The notes beneath the pieces were generated by a model that was not told where the DNA came from, did not search any database, and worked only from the letters and a program-made list of their open reading frames with translations. A DNA stretch of 5,371 bases from Ignavibacteriota bacterium. Its GTDB lineage: Bacteria > Bacteroidota > Ignavibacteria > Tepidaquicellales > Tepidaquicellaceae. The stretch lies in contig PMIW01000133.1 in the NCBI GenBank assembly GCA_003158365.1, forward strand, positions 5,823 through 11,193. The letters are read 5' to 3'. Shown one piece after another: positions 1-5,371 of this stretch (positions are counted from its first letter, which is position 1; each line of letters opens with the position of its first letter). The position numbers and the translations under genes were made by a program.

Positions 1-1
1 A

Positions 2-2014
2 ACGGCTCAGAATACATTATTTACGGAGGACGTACAAAAAGTAAAAGAAGATATCCTAATACCCGAAGAGACTTCGCACGAGATAGTTTATTCCAGAGAA
101 GAGCATACAATAAAGGAAGATATCCTGATTCCCGAAGAGACAATACAGGAAAATCCATTTGAAAATATTCACGAAGAAAAAAAGGAAGAAATATCCCGGG
201 TGCTTCCGCCTGTCACAGCTGAATCCATAGAGCAGGTGTGTGATTCCGAATCGAATTACGATGTCGGCATTGAAAAAGAAAAAATCCTTGAACAGCTTGA
301 CGGTATAGTATTCCCCGAATTTAGATTACCTGATTTTGAAGAGATAATAATCCGGCAAAAATTAATTTCGAAAGATAAAAAAATAATTTCGGAATTTACG
401 ACATTAATAAAGACCGAAAAAAAAGAGGAAAAAGTTTCCGAACCTGATTTACCGGAAAAAGAAGAAGAAACAATCTTATTTATACCAAAAGCGGAAATAC
501 CTGAAGTAAAAACCGAAGAAGAGACAGCGGAATCAGAATTACCGAAGAAAGAGGAATATCAGTTTGTTCAGACCGAAAAAACCGAAGAGGAAATAAAAGA
601 AGCGGAAGAGGTTTATGAAGAAAAGATAATGGCAGAAGATACATCCGTTATTATACCTGACGAAAAAGAAGACGAACCTGAAATTAAGAAATCAAACTTG
701 CAACTGGAGGCAGAACTTCTGAAGATGCTCGATGAGAGAAGAAAGATACTGGAGGAGATAAAAAAACTCGAAGAGATTAATACCGATGACTTAGTAGACT
801 TCTCGAAACCGTCTGTAAAACTTTCCGAAGAAAAACCGAGATTGTTTGATGACAGCACTCTTGATAAGCCGAAGCAAAATATTTTTTCGGATGATGAAGA
901 TAAAGAACTGGAAGATTTACTGAAATATCTTGATTCCGAAACAGATATTCCAAAAGAACCCGGAACAGAAAAAGAAATAAACGAAGAAACGGAAAAAGAG
1001 AAAGAGCAGACCCGGGAAGTAAGTGAAGAAAAAACTTCGGGTGAAATTCACGAAGAATTAAAACCGGAAGATAATATAGAGGATGATAGGCTTTTCAAAG
1101 GCGAGGATATAAATGAGCTTGAAAGCCTTATGGGTTCACTTTACAGCGGAAACGAAGAGACAGGTAATTTTCCCGAGCCAAAAGAGGTTGAACCGCATTT
1201 GAATAACCTTGAGATGAAGGTATTCGATAAACTAATCGATGAACCTGTTAAAGAAAGTGAATCTCCAGCAACGGAAGAAACCAAACCGGAAGAGGTAAAA
1301 AACGGAGACATGACTTCTTTTAGTGAACTGGAAAAACTGTTTATTAATTTCAGGACAGAAAAGACCGAAGATGAAATTATAAAAAAAGAAGATAAAAGCA
1401 TTCCCGAGAAAGCGGAAGATAAAAGCATTCCCGGGAAAGAGGAAGTTAAAGTTAATAAAACCGAAACCATTAAAACGTATGACGATATTTTCAACCTGCT
1501 TGAACCGAACGGCAGGAAGAAAACGGAAAAGAAGCCCGAACAGGTAAAAGAGATTGCGAAGAAAAAATTACCGCCGAAGTTTAAAATAATAATTTACGGA
1601 ATATTTATTCTCATAATTATTATTGCAAGTGTATTATTATATCAGAGAGCCGTAAATAAATCCATAAAGGAAAACAAACAGCTTCCGGTTACAGCGCCCA
1701 TTGATTCCACAAAAGTGGCAGCAAGCGACTCGGTTGTGTTTGCGGATACAAACAAAATAAAAGAGTCGCAGGAAGAAGATATCGTCTATGATGAAAATGA
1801 TGTCGTCATCAAGGAGAGTGAAAAAGGATTTATTGTTCAGTTCGGAAATTATGAAAACCAGTTCGAGCTTGCAAAAAAAATAAAAGAATTAAAGGACAAA
1901 AAGATTTATCCGAATTTCGAGAAAAATGATATAGGGGGTAAACAGATTTACAGGCTGAGAATAGGCCCATATAAAAGTCTAAAGGAAGCAAAAGCGGTTA
2001 TTCCGAAACTTTAA
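2..2014 (+). CDS. SPOR-domain single-pass membrane protein with long acidic cytoplasmic region (5' end outside window)
   Basis: The frame is open from the second base with no stop, so the gene starts upstream. The GTG at 200 is an internal valine. In 670 visible residues: residues 1-525 are extremely Glu/Lys-rich and probably disordered, with a likely coiled coil near 231-260 (NLQLEAELLKMLDERRKI) and several internal repeats. A basic KKKLPPKFK stretch then leads into one membrane helix near 529-549, rich in Ile. A linker follows, then a SPOR domain from about 608 to the end (KGFIVQFGNY, then YRLRIGPYKSLKEA). The positive-inside rule puts the acidic part in the cytoplasm and SPOR in the periplasm. 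SPOR domains bind peptidoglycan with denuded glycan strands, often at division sites. The SPOR domain ends right after its second helix, so the last strand seems missing. Some Bacteroidetes proteins of this shape carry an N-terminal HU-like (HU-CCDC81) module; that part is not visible here. The SPOR call is firm, the cellular role is not. Confidence 0.85.
   Translation, partial: TAQNTLFTEDVQKVKEDILIPEETSHEIVYSREEHTIKEDILIPEETIQENPFENIHEEKKEEISRVLPPVTAESIEQVCDSESNYDVGIEKEKILEQLDGIVFPEFRLPDFEEIIIRQKLISKDKKIISEFTTLIKTEKKEEKVSEPDLPEKEEETILFIPKAEIPEVKTEEETAESELPKKEEYQFVQTEKTEEEIKEAEEVYEEKIMAEDTSVIIPDEKEDEPEIKKSNLQLEAELLKMLDERRKILEEIKKLEEINTDDLVDFSKPSVKLSEEKPRLFDDSTLDKPKQNIFSDDEDKELEDLLKYLDSETDIPKEPGTEKEINEETEKEKEQTREVSEEKTSGEIHEELKPEDNIEDDRLFKGEDINELESLMGSLYSGNEETGNFPEPKEVEPHLNNLEMKVFDKLIDEPVKESESPATEETKPEEVKNGDMTSFSELEKLFINFRTEKTEDEIIKKEDKSIPEKAEDKSIPGKEEVKVNKTETIKTYDDIFNLLEPNGRKKTEKKPEQVKEIAKKKLPPKFKIIIYGIFILIIIIASVLLYQRAVNKSIKENKQLPVTAPIDSTKVAASDSVVFADTNKIKESQEEDIVYDENDVVIKESEKGFIVQFGNYENQFELAKKIKELKDKKIYPNFEKNDIGGKQIYRLRIGPYKSLKEAKAVIPKL
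41..178 (+). repeat. Two tandem 69-bp (23-residue) in-frame repeats
   Basis: The units run 41-109 and 110-178 and stay in the reading frame of the SPOR protein. Each begins with (V/I)KEDILIPEET; the remaining 12 residues have diverged (SHEIVYS... against IQENPFEN...). The DNA differs at synonymous sites within the conserved part, so the amino-acid motif appears retained while the DNA drifted. More units may lie upstream of the window. Confidence 0.75.
695..1513 (+). repeat. Degenerate series of short amphipathic helix motifs in the acidic region
   Basis: Five related segments are embedded in Glu/Lys-rich linker: AELLKMLDE (core at 716), ELEDLLKYLD (from 905), ELESLMGSLY (from 1115), ELEKLFINFR (from 1325) and DDIFNLLEPN (from 1484). 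The three ELE copies are exactly 210 nt (70 codons) apart. The core of the first lies 201 nt before that of the second, and the last sits 159 nt after the fourth. Linkers between them are hardly alignable. This is either a decayed 70-residue repeat or an array of short binding motifs. The motifs are seen directly; their shared origin is inferred. Confidence 0.45.
1388..1441 (+). repeat. Tandem 27-bp (9-residue) in-frame duplication
   Basis: Two adjacent units, 1388-1414 and 1415-1441, encode EDKSIPEKA and EDKSIPGKE. The first 18 bases of the units are identical and later bases differ at only a few sites, so this duplication looks much younger than the 69-bp repeat at the start of the window. 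It lies in the acidic cytoplasmic part of the SPOR protein. Confidence 0.8.
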
Positions 2015-3662
2015 GATTTTTCTTTCTGAAAATCTTCACAAGAATTCCCGATAAAAACAGTCCCGTGCTAATATAAAAACAAAATATTGAAAAGACATCC
2101 CCGTTATTTGTATAAAAAGTTTTGTCATTTCTTATTCCGATTTCACCCGTGAACAGCGCCTTTTCGTTTATCCGGGTTTCATCGTACATATTTCCGTAAG
2201 GGTCTATGAAGCAGGAAATACCTGTGTTTGCGCATCTTACAATCCACCGCCTGTTTTCGATTGCACGAAGAATTGCGAATTGGTTGTGCTGGTATGTGCC
2301 GAAAAATTTTCCCCACCACGCATCGTTTGTAATAATAACGGAAAACTGCGCACCCTTTTCGACGAATTTAGAAAAGAATCTCGGGAATACAGATTCAAAG
2401 CAGATTGCAGTATTAAATTTGTATTTATTGTCGAGTAAAAAAATGGTTGTGTCTTCACCAAGCTGGTACGAACTCAAGCCGACACCCCACCTGATTAAAT
2501 CTTTCAGGAAAGGAAGTTTCTCCTGGTAAGGCATTCTTTCGCTTCCTATGACAAGCTTCATTTTGTTGTATTTTTGATACTCTAATTTGTCTTTACCTCT
2601 CTCAATTAAAAGAGCAGAATTATAGGTATCGTAATACTGACCTCGGGAAGAAAACTTTTTTGAATCTACTTTTGCCTGCGACTGATTTTCATAAATTTTA
2701 ATATCCATAATGCCTGTCAATACGGTTGTATTTGAACTGTCGCAGCCGCTTTTAAATATATCGAATAAATCGTCATAGGGGGTATAGAGCACGTAAAAAG
2801 GAATTGCAGTTTCGGGAAGAACAATCATTCTTACCCCCTGATTTTTTTCTGCAACTTCTTTTATCATTCCGCAGTAATCTTTAATAAGTTCTTTCTGGTT
2901 TGCTCCCCATTTTACCCACGCACCGATATTGGGTTGTACAATTCCGACGGTTATTTTTTCATCCGAAGCATTAATATATTTATTTTCGGAAGAAGAAATC
3001 TTATTGTAAATATTGGGTAGAACATAGATGATTAAGATAATTAAGCAAAGAGCTATGTTTCCTGCTTTCTTTAGTTCGGTTAAAACATTACCCTGAGAAT
3101 TTTTCAGGCTTTTAAATAAATAGAATACAAGAACGCTTAGAACGCACACCCAGAAAGACACGCCGAATACACCCGTATATTCAATGTACTGGATTTTTTC
3201 GAGAGTGGTAGTGAATGCGTTTCCCGCAAAGAGCCAGGGAAAGGTAAATTCGTTAAGGGTCTGGAGGTATTCGAATGTAACCCAGATGAACGGGAAGAAT
3301 ATAAGATTAAAATCCGGAAATTTTTTAACTTTAATATTATTTGAAATAAAATAATAGATCAGTACAGGAATCAGAATAAAACCGGGGTGGAATATAAGCT
3401 CAAATAATCCCCCTGCAATTAAAAACCTGTCTGCGGATTCACGCATTCCGCTGAGCCAGAGCCACGATGTTGCAACGAGTTCGAAAAAAAACATCGATGC
3501 ATATACTCTCCATATTAACTGCTTATAACTTTTACATCCTTCAATTATGTGAAGAAGTAAAACAAAGCCTGCAAAAATAAGCAAATAAAAATTAATGGGG
3601 GGGTAAGACAACCCGAAGCAAAGACCTGTTGTAAGATATAATAGAAAGTTTTTTAATTTCAA
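1998..3662 (-). CDS. lnt: Apolipoprotein N-acyltransferase
   Basis: Lnt transfers an acyl chain from a phospholipid to the N-terminal cysteine of diacylated lipoproteins in the inner membrane, with catalysis on the periplasmic face. The protein has 554 residues against about 512 in E. coli. Hydrophobic segments fill residues 5-217, a nitrilase-type (CN hydrolase) domain spans about 236-510, and a last helix covers about 522-543. The catalytic triad is present: Glu284 in LPETAIPF, Lys367 in YNKMKL, Cys421 in ICFES. Glu375 and Glu423 match further conserved acids, and Trp252 probably matches E. coli Trp237. The loop between TGI (316-318) and YDTYN (344-348) is longer than in E. coli. The start is TTG: an in-frame stop lies five codons upstream, no ATG occurs before residue 57, and the N-terminal helix with the SYPP motif is intact. 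It begins 1 nt after the PAP2 stop, suggesting translational coupling. Its end overlaps the SPOR gene. Confidence 0.95.
   Translation of the reverse strand: MKLKNFLLYLTTGLCFGLSYPPINFYLLIFAGFVLLLHIIEGCKSYKQLIWRVYASMFFFELVATSWLWLSGMRESADRFLIAGGLFELIFHPGFILIPVLIYYFISNNIKVKKFPDFNLIFFPFIWVTFEYLQTLNEFTFPWLFAGNAFTTTLEKIQYIEYTGVFGVSFWVCVLSVLVFYLFKSLKNSQGNVLTELKKAGNIALCLIILIIYVLPNIYNKISSSENKYINASDEKITVGIVQPNIGAWVKWGANQKELIKDYCGMIKEVAEKNQGVRMIVLPETAIPFYVLYTPYDDLFDIFKSGCDSSNTTVLTGIMDIKIYENQSQAKVDSKKFSSRGQYYDTYNSALLIERGKDKLEYQKYNKMKLVIGSERMPYQEKLPFLKDLIRWGVGLSSYQLGEDTTIFLLDNKYKFNTAICFESVFPRFFSKFVEKGAQFSVIITNDAWWGKFFGTYQHNQFAILRAIENRRWIVRCANTGISCFIDPYGNMYDETRINEKALFTGEIGIRNDKTFYTNNGDVFSIFCFYISTGLFLSGILVKIFRKKNLKVSE
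2013..2036. terminator. Weak inverted repeat at the convergent gene ends (possible terminator)
   Basis: AAGATTTT (2013-2020) and AAAATCTT (2029-2036) are perfect reverse complements around an 8-nt loop. The repeat begins within the SPOR gene stop codon and lies inside the last codons of lnt. The stem is AT-rich and no clean U-run follows on either strand, so a bidirectional terminator is possible but weak. Confidence 0.25.
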
Positions 3663-3663
3663 C

Positions 3664-4212
3664 TCAAGTAAGTTTTAATCGTGAATTTATTTTTTCCCAG
3701 AGCACAATGAATCCCCAGCCTATAAGAAGTCCTATAATTATTCCTCCCAGAATATCCGAAGGGTAATGCACGCCGCAAAAAACCCTGGAGATTGCCATTG
3801 CAAAAGCACCCGTATAAAAAGCATATTTCATTTTCGGATAAAAGTGAGAGAAGAAAAATGCTGCCGCAAAATTATTTACTGCGTGCGAAGATGGAAACGA
3901 AAAGGAATCCGTGCAGCCGACAAGCAGATGCACACCCTGCAAAACGTGGCAGGGACGTGTTCTCTGGACAAAGTCTTTTATAAAATGACTGCTTGCCTGG
4001 TCTGTAATTGCAACGAGCAAAATTGCAAGAATAGCAACCATCTTCCCTTTTTTTCCCATGCCAAGCAAAAGGTAGAGTCCCATAATCGCATAGAATACAT
4101 ACCAGTGCTTTTCAACGGTTATGAACGGCATTAATGCATCCGTAACCGGATTTGCAAGCGTTACATTTATGAAATAAAATATGCTGTTATCTATGGATTG
4201 TAATATATTCAA
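3664..4212 (-). CDS. PAP2-family membrane lipid phosphatase
   Basis: An integral membrane acid phosphatase of the PAP2 superfamily, 182 residues. All three signature motifs are complete: K79-x6-R86-P87, PSSH at 107-110 (commonly PSGH) and SR-x5-H-x3-D at 142-153 with His149 and Asp153. His110 and His149 are the expected catalytic histidines. Hydrophobic segments near 36-52, 56-74, 112-124, 130-147 and 154-172 agree with a polytopic protein. Substrate specificity cannot be read from the motifs. Undecaprenyl diphosphate (BcrC/PgpB-like), phosphatidylglycerol phosphate and lipid A (LpxE-like) are all possible; position after ispF and before lnt mildly favours undecaprenyl diphosphate. The start is TTG, 5 nt after the ispF stop. 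An in-frame TAA lies four codons upstream, the next ATG is codon 28, and the N-terminus (SIDNSIFYFIN) is typical of the family. No convincing Shine-Dalgarno sequence is visible. Confidence 0.88.
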   Translation of the reverse strand: MNILQSIDNSIFYFINVTLANPVTDALMPFITVEKHWYVFYAIMGLYLLLGMGKKGKMVAILAILLVAITDQASSHFIKDFVQRTRPCHVLQGVHLLVGCTDSFSFPSSHAVNNFAAAFFFSHFYPKMKYAFYTGAFAMAISRVFCGVHYPSDILGGIIIGLLIGWGFIVLWEKINSRLKLT

Positions 4213-4217
4213 TTGAT

Positions 4218-4688
4218 TTATTTATAAATTAATGCAACGGCTGAGCAGACACATCCTTTTTTCTGCCCGACAAAGCCGAGTCCTTCGGATGTGGTTGCCT
4301 TTATGGAAATATCTTTCGTTTTTAAAACCGCGGAAATATTTTTTTTCATCTGCTCAATGTATTTGTAAACTTTTGGTTCTTCGAGAATCAGCATGCAGTC
4401 GATATTTCCGGCTTTCCATTTTTTTGAAGAGAGCAGTTTGCAAGTTTCTTTGAGCAAAATTAAGCTTGAGATGTTTTTAAATTTCGGGTCTGTGTTCGGG
4501 AACTGGTGACCGATATCTTCGAATCCTGCCGCGCCAAGCAGTGCATCGCAGACGGAGTGCAGGAGAACATCTGCATCGGAATGTCCGATGAGACCGACCT
4601 TATGCGGAATTTCCACGCCGCCGAGAATCAACTTCCTGCCTTTTGCGAAGCGGTGAACGTCGTAACCGTAGCCTATTTTAAAATTCAT
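4218..4688 (-). CDS. ispF: 2-C-methyl-D-erythritol 2,4-cyclodiphosphate synthase
   Basis: IspF converts 4-diphosphocytidyl-2-C-methyl-D-erythritol 2-phosphate to the 2,4-cyclodiphosphate and CMP in the cytoplasmic MEP isoprenoid pathway; the family works as a homotrimer. The 156 residues match the usual length. The zinc site is present (Asp10 and His12 in YDVHRF, His44 in DVLLHS), as are GHSDAD, DIGHQFPNTDP at 58-68 and TTSEGLGF at 132-139. Odd: the usual GRxEG after GF is GQKKG (141-145), so the conserved Arg is Gln142. I chose the ATG at 4688 because the family begins exactly there (MNFKIGYGYDVH). The reading frame stays open to an ATG at 4778, but those 30 extra codons come from an intergenic repeat and AT-rich leader with no resemblance to IspF. 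It heads the ispF-PAP2-lnt run and has a candidate promoter of its own. Confidence 0.95.
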   Translation of the reverse strand: MNFKIGYGYDVHRFAKGRKLILGGVEIPHKVGLIGHSDADVLLHSVCDALLGAAGFEDIGHQFPNTDPKFKNISSLILLKETCKLLSSKKWKAGNIDCMLILEEPKVYKYIEQMKKNISAVLKTKDISIKATTSEGLGFVGQKKGCVCSAVALIYK

Positions 4689-4703
4689 GTTATTATTTAT
4701 ATA

Positions 4704-4732
4704 AACATAGAATTTTTTAATGTTTAATTCAA
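4704..4732 (-). promoter_or_regulatory. Candidate promoter for the ispF-PAP2-lnt run
   Basis: Read on the - strand, TTGAAT (4732-4727) is followed after 17 nt by TATGTT (4709-4704). The same bases also read as TTG, 20 nt, TATGTTTA, close to the Bacteroidetes -33 TTTG / -7 TAnnTTTG pattern. Transcription would begin roughly 10 nt before the ispF ATG, giving a very short leader. The region is AT-rich, so a chance match is possible. Confidence 0.3.
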
Positions 4733-4754
4733 TCCGAAAGAAGAGCAAAGAGCT

Positions 4755-4787
4755 TTCACCACTAAGGCATAAGGACACAAAGAAAAA
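4755..4787. repeat. Degenerate 8-bp-unit intergenic repeat (CACAAAGR type)
   Basis: After TTCAC, the + strand carries three consecutive 8-bp units, CACTAAGG (4760-4767), CATAAGGA (4768-4775) and CACAAAGA (4776-4783), followed by an A-run that abuts the dinB stop codon. From memory, this resembles a short dispersed element of the form ACCACAAAGGCACAAAGA seen between genes in many environmental bacterial genomes and often mistranslated as small hypothetical proteins. This copy is degenerate. Its function is unknown. Confidence 0.5.
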
Positions 4788-5371
4788 CTATGTAGCAAGG
4801 CCGAGGCGAACGATGGATTCGCCGTACTTGTATTTCAGCTTATCAATTTCATAATAAGGGAAATTAACTTTCCTGTCGAAGAGCTCGAAATTCTCGCGGT
4901 GCTGGTCGGCGTGCAAATCGAACACAGTCATTCCGAACATTCTTGCCTTGTGGCGCTCGCTCGGCGCGGGGAAACGCTTATAAAGTTTCAGTGCGGTTTC
5001 GAATATTTCCCTGTCGTCGTTTGTGGGCTGTTTAAGACGCGTATCGTAGCCCGCGTATTTCAGATTATCGTATCTTATGACGAGATAGAGGTGTCCCGCG
5101 ACAAGTTCTTTTGAGCGGAGTTTCCGGCAGACGTATTCGCCGACGCGGCGGATTTCTTTTTTAATGTCCTCTTCGCTGTAGATATTATTCTGCAGTGTGT
5201 GGTGGTGGTTCAGCATTTTTTCTTTTGCCGTCTTTTTAAAAATTCCGGATGTGTCCTCTCCGCGCGCGAGACGCTGAAAAACTATTCCGTTGATTCCGAA
5301 TTCCTTGCGGAGCGCGGCGGGATTTGCCTTTGCAAGGTCGCCGAGCGTAAGTATATTCAGCGCTCCCATCC
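4788..5371 (-). CDS. dinB: Y-family DNA polymerase, DinB (Pol IV)-like, C-terminal part (5' end outside window)
   Basis: This is the thumb and little-finger portion of an error-prone translesion DNA polymerase. The frame is open to the right edge, and the ATG at 5369 is most likely internal because it falls inside the helix-hairpin-helix region (MGALNILTLGDLAKANPAA), where Y-family proteins read KLxxMGI-T-GDLA. Counting from that Met, KTAKEKMLNHHHTL (46-59) marks the thumb to little-finger linker, and residues about 66-153 fit the little finger (RKLRSKELVAGHLYLVIRY, PTNDDREIF, MTVFDL). FELFD at 161-165 sits where relatives carry a QLxLF clamp-binding motif, and the protein ends with DKLKYKYGESIVRLG, as is usual. 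The catalytic palm lies outside the window, so activity cannot be judged. Three sampled 60-base lines here average about 52% GC, above parts of lnt. The gene lies 99 bp upstream of ispF on the same strand; co-transcription is possible but unsupported. Confidence 0.85.
   Translation of the reverse strand, partial: MGALNILTLGDLAKANPAALRKEFGINGIVFQRLARGEDTSGIFKKTAKEKMLNHHHTLQNNIYSEEDIKKEIRRVGEYVCRKLRSKELVAGHLYLVIRYDNLKYAGYDTRLKQPTNDDREIFETALKLYKRFPAPSERHKARMFGMTVFDLHADQHRENFELFDRKVNFPYYEIDKLKYKYGESIVRLGLAT

Noticed and set aside
613..1494. Two - strand reading frames rich in Ser, Phe and Leu (613-858 and 1141-1494)
   Set aside because: They are antisense images of the Glu/Lys-rich SPOR gene: GAA and GAG codons read as TTC and CTC in reverse, giving low-complexity products without any domain or start signal.
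2206..2529. Reading frames on both strands inside lnt (2206-2529 + and 2237-2461 -)
   Set aside because: The lnt frame here encodes the conserved nitrilase domain with catalytic Cys421, so these overlapping frames are shadows.
3766..4134. + strand reading frames across the PAP2 gene
   Set aside because: They lie opposite the complete set of PAP2 motifs, and the predicted products resemble nothing I recognise.
4736..4757. Possible hairpin GAAAG...CTTTC after dinB as a terminator
   Set aside because: The stem is only 5 bp around a 12-nt loop with no continued pairing and no adjacent T-run in the right direction.
4689..4778. Longer ispF start at 4778 adding 30 residues
   Set aside because: The extra residues come from the intergenic repeat and AT-rich leader. 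The IspF family begins with the GYGYDVH region immediately after the ATG at 4688.
4232..5114. + strand reading frames opposite ispF and dinB (4232-4453, 4506-4727, 4899-5114)
   Set aside because: Each is antisense to a well-conserved coding region and has no recognisable domain.
1..5371. Mobile element, CRISPR array, tRNA or rRNA
   Set aside because: No transposase or integrase motif, terminal inverted repeats, regularly spaced direct repeats with unique spacers, or cloverleaf/rRNA sequence was recognised. The repeats present are in-frame protein repeats or one short intergenic element.

Overview
The window looks like a chromosomal segment of a Gram-negative bacterium, with no visible phage, insertion sequence, RNA gene or CRISPR array. 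Three things point to the Bacteroidetes/Chlorobi/Ignavibacteria neighbourhood: a single-pass protein with a very long acidic cytoplasmic part and a C-terminal SPOR domain, an apolipoprotein N-acyltransferase (so an outer membrane with lipoproteins is expected), and a candidate promoter of the Bacteroidetes -33/-7 type. Shine-Dalgarno sequences are hard to see and two genes start with TTG. The lineage is an inference, not a proof.

Layout. On the + strand, from the left edge to 2014, lies the 3' part of one large gene. Its visible 670 residues are a glutamate/lysine-rich, repeat-bearing cytoplasmic region, one membrane helix and a short SPOR domain. Its stop lies inside the end of the convergent gene lnt, with 17 bp shared. 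On the - strand, read right to left, are: the 3' part of a Y-family DNA polymerase gene (dinB-like, cut by the right edge); a 99-bp gap holding a degenerate three-unit 8-bp repeat and a candidate promoter; then a tight run ispF, a PAP2-family lipid phosphatase gene, and lnt. The gaps in that run are 5 and 1 nt, and both downstream genes have TTG as their only plausible start. No gene-free stretch exceeds 99 bp.

How the genes fit together. IspF makes an intermediate of the MEP isoprenoid pathway, whose products include undecaprenyl phosphate. The PAP2 protein may recycle undecaprenyl diphosphate or dephosphorylate another membrane lipid. Lnt adds the third acyl chain to lipoproteins. The convergent SPOR protein should touch peptidoglycan. 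The window therefore has an envelope theme, with a translesion polymerase as an upstream neighbour.

I did not find a clear new biological system. The parts most worth a second look are the repeated short helical motifs in the acidic region of the SPOR protein, the 8-bp-unit intergenic repeat, the chained TTG starts, and a substitution at a substrate-contacting position of IspF.
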